Below are positions 1 to 6,904 of a stretch of DNA of 7,841 nucleotides, in pieces. How positions within the stretch are numbered: position 1 is the first letter of the stretch; the number at the start of each line of letters is the position of its first letter. The stretch comes from Actinomycetota bacterium (lineage in GTDB: Bacteria; Actinomycetota; Actinomycetes; Propionibacteriales; Nocardioidaceae): contig WLIH01000103.1 of NCBI GenBank assembly GCA_009702305.1, forward strand, positions 1-7,841. The letters run 5' to 3'. The notes beneath the pieces were generated by a model. That model did no database searches. It was not told the DNA's origin and saw only the letters and a list, made by a program, of their open reading frames with translations. The translations under genes and the position numbers were made by a program.

Positions 1-686
1 ACGGTGCCACGACCGGTGATCGTGAAGACGTCCTCGACGGGCATGAGGAACGGCTTGTCGGTCTCACGGGCCGGGGTCGGGATCGACTCGTCGACAGCGT
101 CCATCAGCTCGATGATCGACTCGCCCCACTTGGCGTCGCCCTGCAGCGCCGGGAAGGCCGCCACGCGCACGACGGGGATGTCGTCGCCGTCGACCTCGTA
201 CTCGGAGAGGAGCTCGCGCACCTCCATCTCGACGAGCTCGATGAGCTCGTCGTCGTCGACCATGTCGCACTTGTTGAGCGCCACGACCAGGGCCGGCACG
301 CCGACCTGGCGGGCGAGCAGCACGTGCTCACGCGTCTGCGGCATCGGGCCGTCGGTGGCGGCGACCACGAGGATCGCGCCGTCCATCTGAGCCGCGCCGG
401 TGATCATGTTCTTGATGTAGTCGGCGTGACCGGGGCAGTCGACGTGCGCGTAGTGGCGCGCCTCGGTCTGGTACTCGACGTGCGCGATCGAGATCGTGAT
501 GCCGCGCTGACGCTCCTCGGGAGCCTTGTCGATCTCGTCGAACGCCGAAGCGGCGTTCAGGTCCGGGTACTTGTCGTGCAGCACCTTGGTGATTGCTGCG
601 GTCAGCGTCGTCTTACCGTGGTCGATGTGACCGATGGTGCCGATGTTGACGTGCGGCTTGGTCCGCTCGAACTTCGCCTTAGCCAC
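1..686 (-). CDS. tuf: Translation elongation factor EF-Tu, N-terminal part (runs off left edge)
   Basis: EF-Tu is the cytoplasmic GTPase that delivers aminoacyl-tRNA to the ribosomal A site. The 228 complete codons cover the G domain and the start of domain II; the family is usually about 397 aa, so roughly the last 170 residues lie outside the window. Visible motifs: P-loop GHIDHGKT (residues 19-26), switch I RGITI (61-65), DCPGH (83-87) and NKCD (138-141), all intact. The start is GTG at 686, chosen because the protein begins [12 protein letters not shown] as family members do and because AGGAGGAG lies just upstream. It is the last str operon gene seen, 84 nt after fusA. Nothing suggests a broken gene. 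A second tuf copy elsewhere cannot be excluded. Confidence 0.97.
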   Translation of the reverse strand, partial: MAKAKFERTKPHVNIGTIGHIDHGKTTLTAAITKVLHDKYPDLNAASAFDEIDKAPEERQRGITISIAHVEYQTEARHYAHVDCPGHADYIKNMITGAAQMDGAILVVAATDGPMPQTREHVLLARQVGVPALVVALNKCDMVDDDELIELVEMEVRELLSEYEVDGDDIPVVRVAAFPALQGDAKWGESIIELMDAVDESIPTPARETDKPFLMPVEDVFTITGRGT

Positions 687-691
687 GGGGG

Positions 692-699
692 CTCCTCCT
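692..699 (-). promoter_or_regulatory. Ribosome binding site of tuf
   Basis: On the minus strand the sequence is AGGAGGAG, ending 5 nt before the GTG at 686. It is the strongest Shine-Dalgarno match in the window and fixes the GTG as the tuf start. Its strength fits the very high EF-Tu expression expected relative to upstream str genes. Confidence 0.85.
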
Positions 700-709
700 G
701 TGTGGGTTG

Positions 710-727
710 GTACTTGACTCGTACTTG
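710..727 (-). repeat. Short direct repeat CAAGTAC x2 upstream of tuf
   Basis: Two exact copies of CAAGTAC (minus strand) occupy 721-727 and 710-716, with an 11-bp period, about one helical turn. They lie between the fusA stop and the tuf Shine-Dalgarno sequence. I see no convincing -35/-10 pair here. Function unknown; chance is possible for 7-mers. Confidence 0.35.
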
Positions 728-754
728 CTGGGGGTGATGCCGAGGGATCGCGCT

Positions 755-770
755 GAGTAACCCTAGAGGG

Positions 771-776
<6 letters not shown>
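755..776 (-). promoter_or_regulatory. Hairpin enclosing the fusA stop codon
   Basis: Arms 755-764 (GAGTAACCCT on the plus strand) and 767-776 (AGGGTCACTC) match at 9 of 10 positions. As minus-strand RNA the single mismatch is a G-U wobble, giving a 9-bp stem with a UCUA loop. The fusA TGA stop (771-773) lies in the 5' arm. No T-tract follows, so it is not a classical intrinsic terminator. It could be a processing, stability or attenuation element between fusA and tuf; this is inference. Confidence 0.5.
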
Positions 777-2882
<2,106 letters not shown>

Positions 2883-2923
2883 TGTCTTCAGCGTTCCTTA
2901 GAAAGTCGGAGAATGCGGTGGGA

Positions 2924-2955
2924 GCGAGGCGTCGCACGTGAGTACGCCGCCTCGC
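2924..2955 (-). promoter_or_regulatory. GC-rich hairpin in the rpsG-fusA gap
   Basis: Perfect 8-bp inverted repeat: GCGAGGCG at 2924-2931 and CGCCTCGC at 2948-2955, around a 16-nt loop. An alternative register pairs GGCGT (2928-2932) with ACGCC (2944-2948). It begins 8 nt beyond the rpsG stop codon. No T-run follows, so full termination is unlikely and fusA must still be read. It may be an mRNA processing or protein-binding element; this is inference. Confidence 0.5.
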
Positions 2956-2962
2956 CCGTGGG

Positions 2963-3433
2963 TCACCAGCGGTAGTGCGCGAAGGCCTTGTTGGACTCGG
3001 CCATCTTGTGGGTGTCCTCGCGCTTCTTCACAGCGGCACCGAGGCCGTTGGACGCGTCGAGGATCTCGTTCATCAGGCGCTCGGCCATCGTCTTCTCACG
3101 ACGGTCGGCGGCGTAGCCGACGAGCCAGCGCAGCGCGAGCGTGGTGCCGCGCGTGCCCTTGACCTCGATCGGGACCTGGTAGGTCGCGCCACCGACGCGG
3201 CGGGACTTGACCTCGATGGCCGGCTTCACGTTGTCCATCGCACGCTTGAGCGTGACGACGGGGTCGGTGCCGGTCTTCTCGCGGCAACCCTCGAGCGCGG
3301 TGTAGACGATGCGCTGAGCGACCTGCTTCTTGCCGTCCTGCAGGACCTTGGAGACGAGCTGCGACACGAGCTGGGACCCGTAGACGGGGTCCATGTCGAT
3401 CGGCCGCTTGGGAGCGGGACCCTTGCGCGGCAT
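2963..3433 (-). CDS. rpsG: 30S ribosomal protein S7
   Basis: S7 binds the 3' major domain of 16S rRNA and nucleates assembly of the 30S head; it lines the E site. The 156-aa product has the family start [11 protein letters not shown], the beta-hairpin motif VGGATYQVP (80-88) that reaches toward the E-site tRNA, and the conserved basic and aromatic C-terminus ending FAHYRW. Start ATG at 3433 lies 1 nt after the rpsL TGA; the Shine-Dalgarno sequence (AAGGAG) is inside the last rpsL codons, so translation is probably coupled. In E. coli, S7 represses its own operon through a site in a long rpsL-rpsG gap; that gap does not exist here. Confidence 0.97.
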   Translation of the reverse strand: MPRKGPAPKRPIDMDPVYGSQLVSQLVSKVLQDGKKQVAQRIVYTALEGCREKTGTDPVVTLKRAMDNVKPAIEVKSRRVGGATYQVPIEVKGTRGTTLALRWLVGYAADRREKTMAERLMNEILDASNGLGAAVKKREDTHKMAESNKAFAHYRW

Positions 3434-3434
3434 A

Positions 3435-3809
3435 TCAGCTCTTCTCCTTCTTCGCGCCGTAACGGCTGCGAGCCTGCTTGCGGTTCTTCACGCCCTGGGT
3501 GTCGAGCGTGCCGCGGATGATCTTGTAGCGGACACCGGGGAGGTCCTTCACCCGGCCGCCGCGCACGAGCACGATCGAGTGCTCCTGCAGGTTGTGACCG
3601 ACACCCGGGATGTAGGCAGTGACCTCGACGCCGCTGGACAGACGCACGCGGGCGACCTTGCGCAGGGCGGAGTTCGGCTTCTTCGGGGTGGTCGTGTAGA
3701 CGCGGGTGCAGACACCGCGACGCTGGGGCGATCCCTTCAGGGCAGGCGTCTTGTTCTTCGACACCTTGTCCTGGCGGCCCTTGCGGACCAGCTGGTTAAT
3801 GGTGGGCAC
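3435..3809 (-). CDS. rpsL: 30S ribosomal protein S12
   Basis: S12 sits at the decoding centre and tunes accuracy of codon recognition. The 124-aa product begins [13 protein letters not shown]. The start is GTG at 3809: it matches the family N-terminus and has AAGGGG about 9 nt upstream. An in-frame GTG at 3857 would add 16 basic residues absent from S12 proteins and is rejected. Key residues are wild type: K43 and K88, whose changes give streptomycin resistance, and P91; D89 is the residue methylthiolated by RimO in species that have that enzyme. Streptomycin sensitivity at this locus is therefore predicted. First gene of the str operon, preceded by a long leader and a strong promoter. Confidence 0.97.
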   Translation of the reverse strand: MPTINQLVRKGRQDKVSKNKTPALKGSPQRRGVCTRVYTTTPKKPNSALRKVARVRLSSGVEVTAYIPGVGHNLQEHSIVLVRGGRVKDLPGVRYKIIRGTLDTQGVKNRKQARSRYGAKKEKS

Positions 3810-4045
3810 CGAGTGGTTCCCCTTCTGTCTGGCTCTCAGTACGCGGCGCTTTGCCACGCACGATCGATCTCACTGTGTCCGGGTGGTGCGAACCAACCGA
3901 CGTTGCACACCCCCGAGGTCGGGCGTGTCGCCCGGCGCACGGCCCTCACCGCACGCGATGAGGCTGGCTCACGTGCTGCGAGCGACAGTCAGGTCCTGTC
4001 GATCATGTCCGAGCACGCGCAACGGCCTGGTTGTCCCAGACACGA
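3810..4045 (-). promoter_or_regulatory. Long 5' leader of the str operon, potentially structured
   Basis: About 235 nt separate the predicted transcription start (near 4043-4046) from GTG 3809, with no convincing gene. Possible stems: CGTGCT/AGCACG (3972-3977 with 4012-4017) enclosing CGACAG/CTGTCG (3983-3988 with 3996-4001, 7-nt loop); CGGGCG/CGCCCG (3920-3925 with 3929-3934, 3-nt loop); and 3880-3887 with 3892-3899 (7 of 8 pairs, 4-nt loop). A leader this long and foldable before S12 could carry autoregulation by a ribosomal protein or a processing site. I do not recognise a named RNA family. A weak second promoter (TTGGTT near 3895-3900, 18 bp, TGAGAT) cannot be ruled out. In GC-rich DNA short stems are common, so the fold is tentative. 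Confidence 0.45.
3817..3824 (-). promoter_or_regulatory. Ribosome binding site of rpsL
   Basis: AAGGGGAA on the minus strand, with the GGGG core about 9 nt before GTG 3809. It supports the 124-aa start over the in-frame GTG at 3857, which has no purine-rich match upstream. Confidence 0.7.
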
Positions 4046-4051
4046 GGAACG

Positions 4052-4080
4052 AGGCTACCGGCCGCATCAGGGCCGGTCAA
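4052..4080 (-). promoter_or_regulatory. Main promoter of the str operon
   Basis: On the minus strand: -35 TTGACC (4080-4075), a 17-bp spacer, -10 TAGCCT (4057-4052). This is a good housekeeping-sigma match in a GC-rich genome, lies upstream of rpsL and points the right way. Predicted start about 4043-4046. It begins 34 bp beyond the MFS stop codon. Confidence 0.75.
4057..4077. repeat. Perfect inverted repeat filling the str promoter spacer
   Basis: ACCGGCC (4057-4063), 7 nt, GGCCGGT (4071-4077): perfect 7-bp arms, 21 bp in all. It occupies the whole spacer, the first base of the -10 and half of the -35. This geometry suits a repressor operator. It could instead act as a hairpin for transcripts leaving the MFS gene, but no T-tract follows. 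Confidence 0.6.
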
Positions 4081-4102
4081 AACGCGCCGTACGCCGTCGG
4101 CG
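4079..4102 (-). terminator. Weak terminator-like hairpin after the MFS gene
   Basis: On the minus strand, CGCCG (4102-4098), an 8-nt loop, CGGCG (4089-4085), then CG and TTTT (4082-4079). The stem starts 12 nt past the MFS stop. With 5 bp and four T residues it is marginal. The TTTT merges into the str -35 element. Confidence 0.3.
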
Positions 4103-4114
4103 GGACGCTGCGGC

Positions 4115-5374
4115 TCACGCGACGGTCACGACCTCCGGTGCCCGGTCCTCGCGCTCGACCCGGCCGACCCTGGCGGCGTACCAGGCGGCCGCGCCGAGCG
4201 CACCGATGACGGTCATCGCACCGCCGAAGAGCAGCGTCCAGCGGGCGCCGAAGGCCTCCCCGACCCAGCCGATCAGCGGCGAGCCGAGGGGCGTGCCGCC
4301 GATGAAGATCATCATGTAGAGCGCCATCACGCGACCGCGCATCTCGGGGGCGGAGTGCAACTGCATGAAGGCGTTGGCGCTGGTGATCATCGTCAGCGCG
4401 GTGATGCCGAGCAGCGGGCAGACGAGCGCGAAGGTCAGGTAGGTCGGCATCAGGCCGGCACCGATCTCGAGGAGGCCGAAGGCGACCGCGGCCCCGATCA
4501 CCATCCGGTGCCGCACCCGCTCGCGGCGGGCGGCGATCAGCGACCCGGCCAGCGATCCGACCGCCATGAAGGTGCCGAGCAGGCCGTACTGGGTCGGTCC
4601 CTTGTCGAAGACCTCGGTCGCCATCAGGGCGCTGGTCATCTGGAAGTTGAGCCCGAAGGTGCCGGTGAAGAACACGATGCCCAGGATCAGCATCAGGTCC
4701 GGGCGGCTGCGGATGTAGGCCACGCCGGCGCGGATCTGGCCGGGCTCGCGCAGCATCCGCTCCGTCGGGTGCAGCGCGGCTCCGTCGAGGGCGCGCAGCG
4801 TCAGGATCGGGGCGGCGTAGCTGAGCGCGTTGAGCAGGATCACCCAGCCGGTGCCGACGACGCCGTTGCCGAACGCCGCGATCAGCAGGCCGGCGAGGGC
4901 CGGGCCGATGATGCGCGCGGTGTTGAAGCTGGCGGAGTTGAGGCCGACCGCGTTGGTCAGGTCGGCCTGCTCGACCATCTCGGAGACGAAGGACTGGCGC
5001 GCCGGGGCGTCGAACGCCGCCGCGGTGCCGAGCACCAGTGCGAGCACGTAGACGTGCCAGATCTCGACGGTGCCGGTGACGGCCAGCAGGCCGAGGACCA
5101 GCGCCGGCGCGGCCATGCCGACGTTGGTCATCTGCAGCAGCCGCCGCTTGGGGATGCGGTCGGCGATCAGCCCGGCCACGGGCGAGAGCAGGAGGAACGG
5201 CAGGAACTGCAGGCCGGTCGTGATCCCGATCGCCGCCGCGCTGTTGCCGGTCAGGAGCAGCACCAGCCAGTCCTGGGCCACCCGCTGCATCCAGGTGCCG
5301 ACGTTGGACACGAGGCTGCCGGCGGCGTAGCGCCGGTAGTTGGGATTGGCGAGGGAGCGGAAGGTGGGGCTCAC
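4115..5374 (-). CDS. Major facilitator superfamily exporter (MFS_3 / EntS-like)
   Basis: Predicted 12-helix inner-membrane proton-coupled exporter of 419 aa, full length for the family. Seen directly: a short cytoplasmic N-terminus (FRSLANPNYRRY), first helices around 18-42 and 46-70, the loop 2-3 motif A GLIADRIPKRR (68-78), and FDAPARQSF (121-129), a hallmark of the MFS_3/EntS-type group. The second half carries SAPEMRGRVMALYMM, the equivalent of motif A in the C-domain. Start is GTG at 5374, giving the usual N-terminus, though only a weak GAGCAG lies upstream. It follows the marR stop by 24 nt on the same strand, so the two are probably one transcript under MarR control. Substrate is unknown: this group includes siderophore, macrolide and other drug exporters, and the sequence does not decide between them. 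Confidence 0.9.
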   Translation of the reverse strand: MSPTFRSLANPNYRRYAAGSLVSNVGTWMQRVAQDWLVLLLTGNSAAAIGITTGLQFLPFLLLSPVAGLIADRIPKRRLLQMTNVGMAAPALVLGLLAVTGTVEIWHVYVLALVLGTAAAFDAPARQSFVSEMVEQADLTNAVGLNSASFNTARIIGPALAGLLIAAFGNGVVGTGWVILLNALSYAAPILTLRALDGAALHPTERMLREPGQIRAGVAYIRSRPDLMLILGIVFFTGTFGLNFQMTSALMATEVFDKGPTQYGLLGTFMAVGSLAGSLIAARRERVRHRMVIGAAVAFGLLEIGAGLMPTYLTFALVCPLLGITALTMITSANAFMQLHSAPEMRGRVMALYMMIFIGGTPLGSPLIGWVGEAFGARWTLLFGGAMTVIGALGAAAWYAARVGRVEREDRAPEVVTVA

Positions 5375-5398
5375 GAGTGCTGCTCGATTCTGTGGTGG

Positions 5399-5848
5399 TC
5401 AGGCCTCCGAGGCCAGGCGCTCGAGGAGGGGTGCCGCTCGGCGCAGCACCTCGCGCTCCTCGCGGGACAGGTGCTTGAGGCGGGTGGCGAGCCACTCGTC
5501 GCGGCGGCGACGATCGGCCAGCAGCGTCGTGCGACCGGACCCGGTCAGCGACACGACGACCTGGCGCCGGTCCGTCTCGTGGGGGCGTCGTACGACGTAG
5601 CCGTCGCCCTCGAGGCAGTTGACCATGCGCGTCATCGACGGGGGTTGCACGCGCTCGCGGGCCGCGAGGTCGCCGATCGTCAGGTCGCCGTTGCGGTAGA
5701 GCGCGCCGAGGACGGCCATCGCGTTCATCGACAGGTCGTTGTCGGGGTGGCGCTCGTTGGCCAGGCGACGACGCAGCCGCATGACGGACAACCGCAGCTC
5801 GGCCGCCAGTCCGGGATCGGTGCGGGCGACCTTCTCGACGGTGGGCAT
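5399..5848 (-). CDS. MarR-family transcriptional regulator
   Basis: A 149-aa dimeric winged-helix regulator, normal length for MarR. N-terminal dimerisation helix at about 13-33, helix-turn-helix LTIGDLAARERVQPPSMTRM (56-75) with recognition helix near 68-80, wing with HETDRRQ (90-96) followed by VVVSLT, and a C-terminal arginine-rich dimer helix. The DRR wing motif that contacts the minor groove is intact. A single cysteine (C78) is present, so no disulfide-switch pair within a chain is evident. Start ATG at 5848; no Shine-Dalgarno sequence is present, but a -10-like TAGGCT ends 7 nt upstream, which suits a leaderless mRNA. It lies 24 nt ahead of the MFS exporter, the usual arrangement for a ligand-relieved repressor controlling itself and its pump. 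The ligand is unknown. Confidence 0.92.
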   Translation of the reverse strand: MPTVEKVARTDPGLAAELRLSVMRLRRRLANERHPDNDLSMNAMAVLGALYRNGDLTIGDLAARERVQPPSMTRMVNCLEGDGYVVRRPHETDRRQVVVSLTGSGRTTLLADRRRRDEWLATRLKHLSREEREVLRRAAPLLERLASEA

Positions 5849-5852
5849 GTGC

Positions 5853-5883
5853 TTAGCCTAACTCATTACTCATGCTAACTAAA
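5853..5883 (-). promoter_or_regulatory. marR promoter with candidate MarR operator
   Basis: The stretch is markedly AT-rich compared with its surroundings. On the minus strand a weak -35 TTTAGT (5883-5878), 17 bp, -10 TAGGCT (5860-5855), then 6 nt to ATG 5848. Repeats overlap it: TTAGC (5853-5857) facing GCTAA (5874-5878); a local palindrome TTAGCCTAA (5853-5861); direct repeats ACTCAT (5861-5866, 5868-5873) and CTAACT (5858-5863, 5875-5880). MarR proteins usually bind such palindromes over their own promoter, so autorepression is the likely use. Confidence 0.6.
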
Positions 5884-5922
5884 TTCAGCGGTGTGCGACG
5901 CCCCGCGACCGTGAGCGCGTAC

Positions 5923-5928
5923 TACGCT
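5923..5928 (+). promoter_or_regulatory. -10 element for the DUF2530 gene, leaderless arrangement
   Basis: TACGCT lies exactly 6 nt before the GTG at 5935, placing the predicted transcription start on the start codon. No good -35 is visible. There is no Shine-Dalgarno sequence before this GTG, which also fits leaderless translation, common in actinobacteria. Confidence 0.45.
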
Positions 5929-5934
5929 CGGCGC

Positions 5935-6228
5935 GTGGAGCTCAGAGACGACCAGCCGACGCAGCACGAGATCGGCAAGCGCACCTTCGTGGTGGCGCCG
6001 GTGGAGCCGCTCGACGTCGACGGCGTCCGCACGGTCGGCATCGGCGTCGCCGTGTGGGGCGTGGCGTTCCTGGCCCTGCTGCCCTTCTACGGCAGCCTGC
6101 GCGACGACGACCGCGGCTGGTGGTTGTGGATGTGCCTGGCCGGCTTCGGCCTGGGCCTCTTCGGCCTGGAGTACTGCCGTCGACGCCGCACGGCTCGCAA
6201 CGACGTCCCGATGCCCGAGGACGGATGA
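5935..6228 (+). CDS. DUF2530 small membrane protein
   Basis: A 97-aa protein of unknown function recognised as DUF2530 from its layout: a soluble N-terminus with VEPLDVDGVR (23-32), a first membrane helix at about 33-53, a short acidic loop (RDDDRG), and a second helix GWWLWMCLAGFGLGLFGLEY (61-80) ended by RRRR (82-85). The arginine cluster predicts the C-terminus, and so probably both termini, on the cytoplasmic side. The GTG at 5935 is chosen because of the TACGCT element 6 nt upstream; an in-frame ATG at 5872 would add 21 residues encoded by the marR regulatory region and is less likely. Divergent from marR with 86 bp between starts. Its stop overlaps the methyltransferase start (ATGA), so the two are probably co-translated. 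Confidence 0.8.
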   Translation: MELRDDQPTQHEIGKRTFVVAPVEPLDVDGVRTVGIGVAVWGVAFLALLPFYGSLRDDDRGWWLWMCLAGFGLGLFGLEYCRRRRTARNDVPMPEDG

Positions 6229-6827
6229 GCGAGCTCCCGCCGACCCGCTGGGCCCTGTCCGGCGCCGCGACCGCGGGCTACGCCTCGACCTTCGCCGACC
6301 TGGTCGCCTCCGGCGCGGACGTCGACGGCGAGGCGCGGCTTGCCGATGCGCTGCTGGGCCGTGAGGCGCGCGTCCTCGACGTCGGCTCGGGGATGGGACG
6401 GGTCGCCGCTGCCCTCGCGGCGCGCGGCCACCTGGTCAGCGCGGTCGAGCCCGATCCGGACCTGGTCGCCCAGTCGCGCAGCACCTACCCGGATCTCGAG
6501 GTCGTCGAGGCCGACGTGCTCGCCCTCGACCCGGCTGTCTGCGGCCGCTTCGACCTGGTCGTCTGCGTCGGCAACGTGCTGGTGTTCCTCGCCGACGGCA
6601 CCGAGCGCCGGGTCCTGACCCACCTCGCCTCGCTGCTCGCGCCCGGCGGTCGCGTGCTCGCCGGCTTCCACCTGCGTGGCGGGCCCACCAGCGCACGGCG
6701 CTACCCGCCCGAGGAGTTCGTCGCTGACGTCGAGGCGTCCGGGCTGGTCGTCCACCAGCGCTTCGGCACCTACGAGCTGCACCCACCCACCGACGACTAC
6801 GCCGTCTGGGTGCTCGCCCTGGCCTGA
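6225..6827 (+). CDS. Class I SAM-dependent methyltransferase
   Basis: A 200-aa Rossmann-fold methyltransferase. Motif I VLDVGSGMG (50-58) binds the SAM methionine part, the acidic residue E75 in VEPD (74-77) closes strand beta2 and should hold the ribose hydroxyls, D97 in EADVLALD sits at the adenine-binding position, and DLVVCVGNVLVFL (110-122) is the beta4/motif IV region. LLAPGGRVLAGFH is the usual post-motif strand. The closest broad type is the Methyltransf_11/25 group; the substrate is not apparent and no added RNA-, DNA- or protein-binding domain is seen. Start ATG at 6225 overlaps the DUF2530 stop by 4 nt, with GAGG 4 nt upstream. Longer in-frame openings upstream run through DUF2530 in another frame and are not used. 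Confidence 0.88.
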   Translation: MSELPPTRWALSGAATAGYASTFADLVASGADVDGEARLADALLGREARVLDVGSGMGRVAAALAARGHLVSAVEPDPDLVAQSRSTYPDLEVVEADVLALDPAVCGRFDLVVCVGNVLVFLADGTERRVLTHLASLLAPGGRVLAGFHLRGGPTSARRYPPEEFVADVEASGLVVHQRFGTYELHPPTDDYAVWVLALA

Positions 6828-6837
6828 GCGCCGACCT

Positions 6838-6889
6838 GCTGACGTCATCCGGGCAGGACGTCCCCCTGTCCCCGCCGTGTGACGTCAGC
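6838..6889. terminator. Large inverted repeat between convergent genes, with two TGACGTCA palindromes
   Basis: GCTGACGTCA (6838-6847) and TGACGTCAGC (6880-6889) are perfect 10-bp arms around 32 nt. The loop itself can fold, with CAGG (6854-6857) facing CCTG (6865-6868) and a GGACGTCC palindrome (6856-6863). It fills most of the 77-nt gap between a plus-strand and a minus-strand stop codon, the expected place for a bidirectional terminator. No T-tract is present on either strand, so it would be of the U-less kind proposed for actinobacteria. Because each arm contains an 8-bp palindrome, a protein-binding role is an alternative. Confidence 0.5.
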
Positions 6890-6904
6890 GGGACGACGCA
6901 CGGG

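Noticed and set aside
3435..3809. Streptomycin-resistance allele of rpsL
   Set aside because: K43 and K88 are both lysine and P91 is proline, the sensitive state.
3810..3857. Sixteen-residue N-terminal extension of S12 from GTG 3857
   Set aside because: S12 proteins start at MPTINQ; the GTG at 3809 has a Shine-Dalgarno match and the upstream GTG has none.
3989..4006. Five-codon leader peptide (ATG at 4006, TGA at 3991-3989) in the rpsL leader
   Set aside because: No Shine-Dalgarno sequence and no run of regulatory codons; a 5-codon frame is expected by chance.
4077..5495. A 472-codon minus-strand frame overlapping the MFS gene in another phase
   Set aside because: Pro/Arg/Ala/Gly-rich with no membrane pattern; the overlapping frame has clear MFS motifs.
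4031..5878. A 615-codon plus-strand frame across the MFS and marR genes
   Set aside because: Low-complexity Glu, Gly, Arg, Gln and His content, no recognisable domain, and it opposes two clear genes.
5872..5934. Upstream ATG start for DUF2530
   Set aside because: It lies in the marR promoter/operator, has no Shine-Dalgarno sequence, and the added residues do not look like the family; the GTG at 5935 has a well-placed -10.
6087..6848. A 253-codon frame antisense to DUF2530 and the methyltransferase
   Set aside because: No family motifs; the plus-strand genes have a coupled ATGA junction and SAM motifs.
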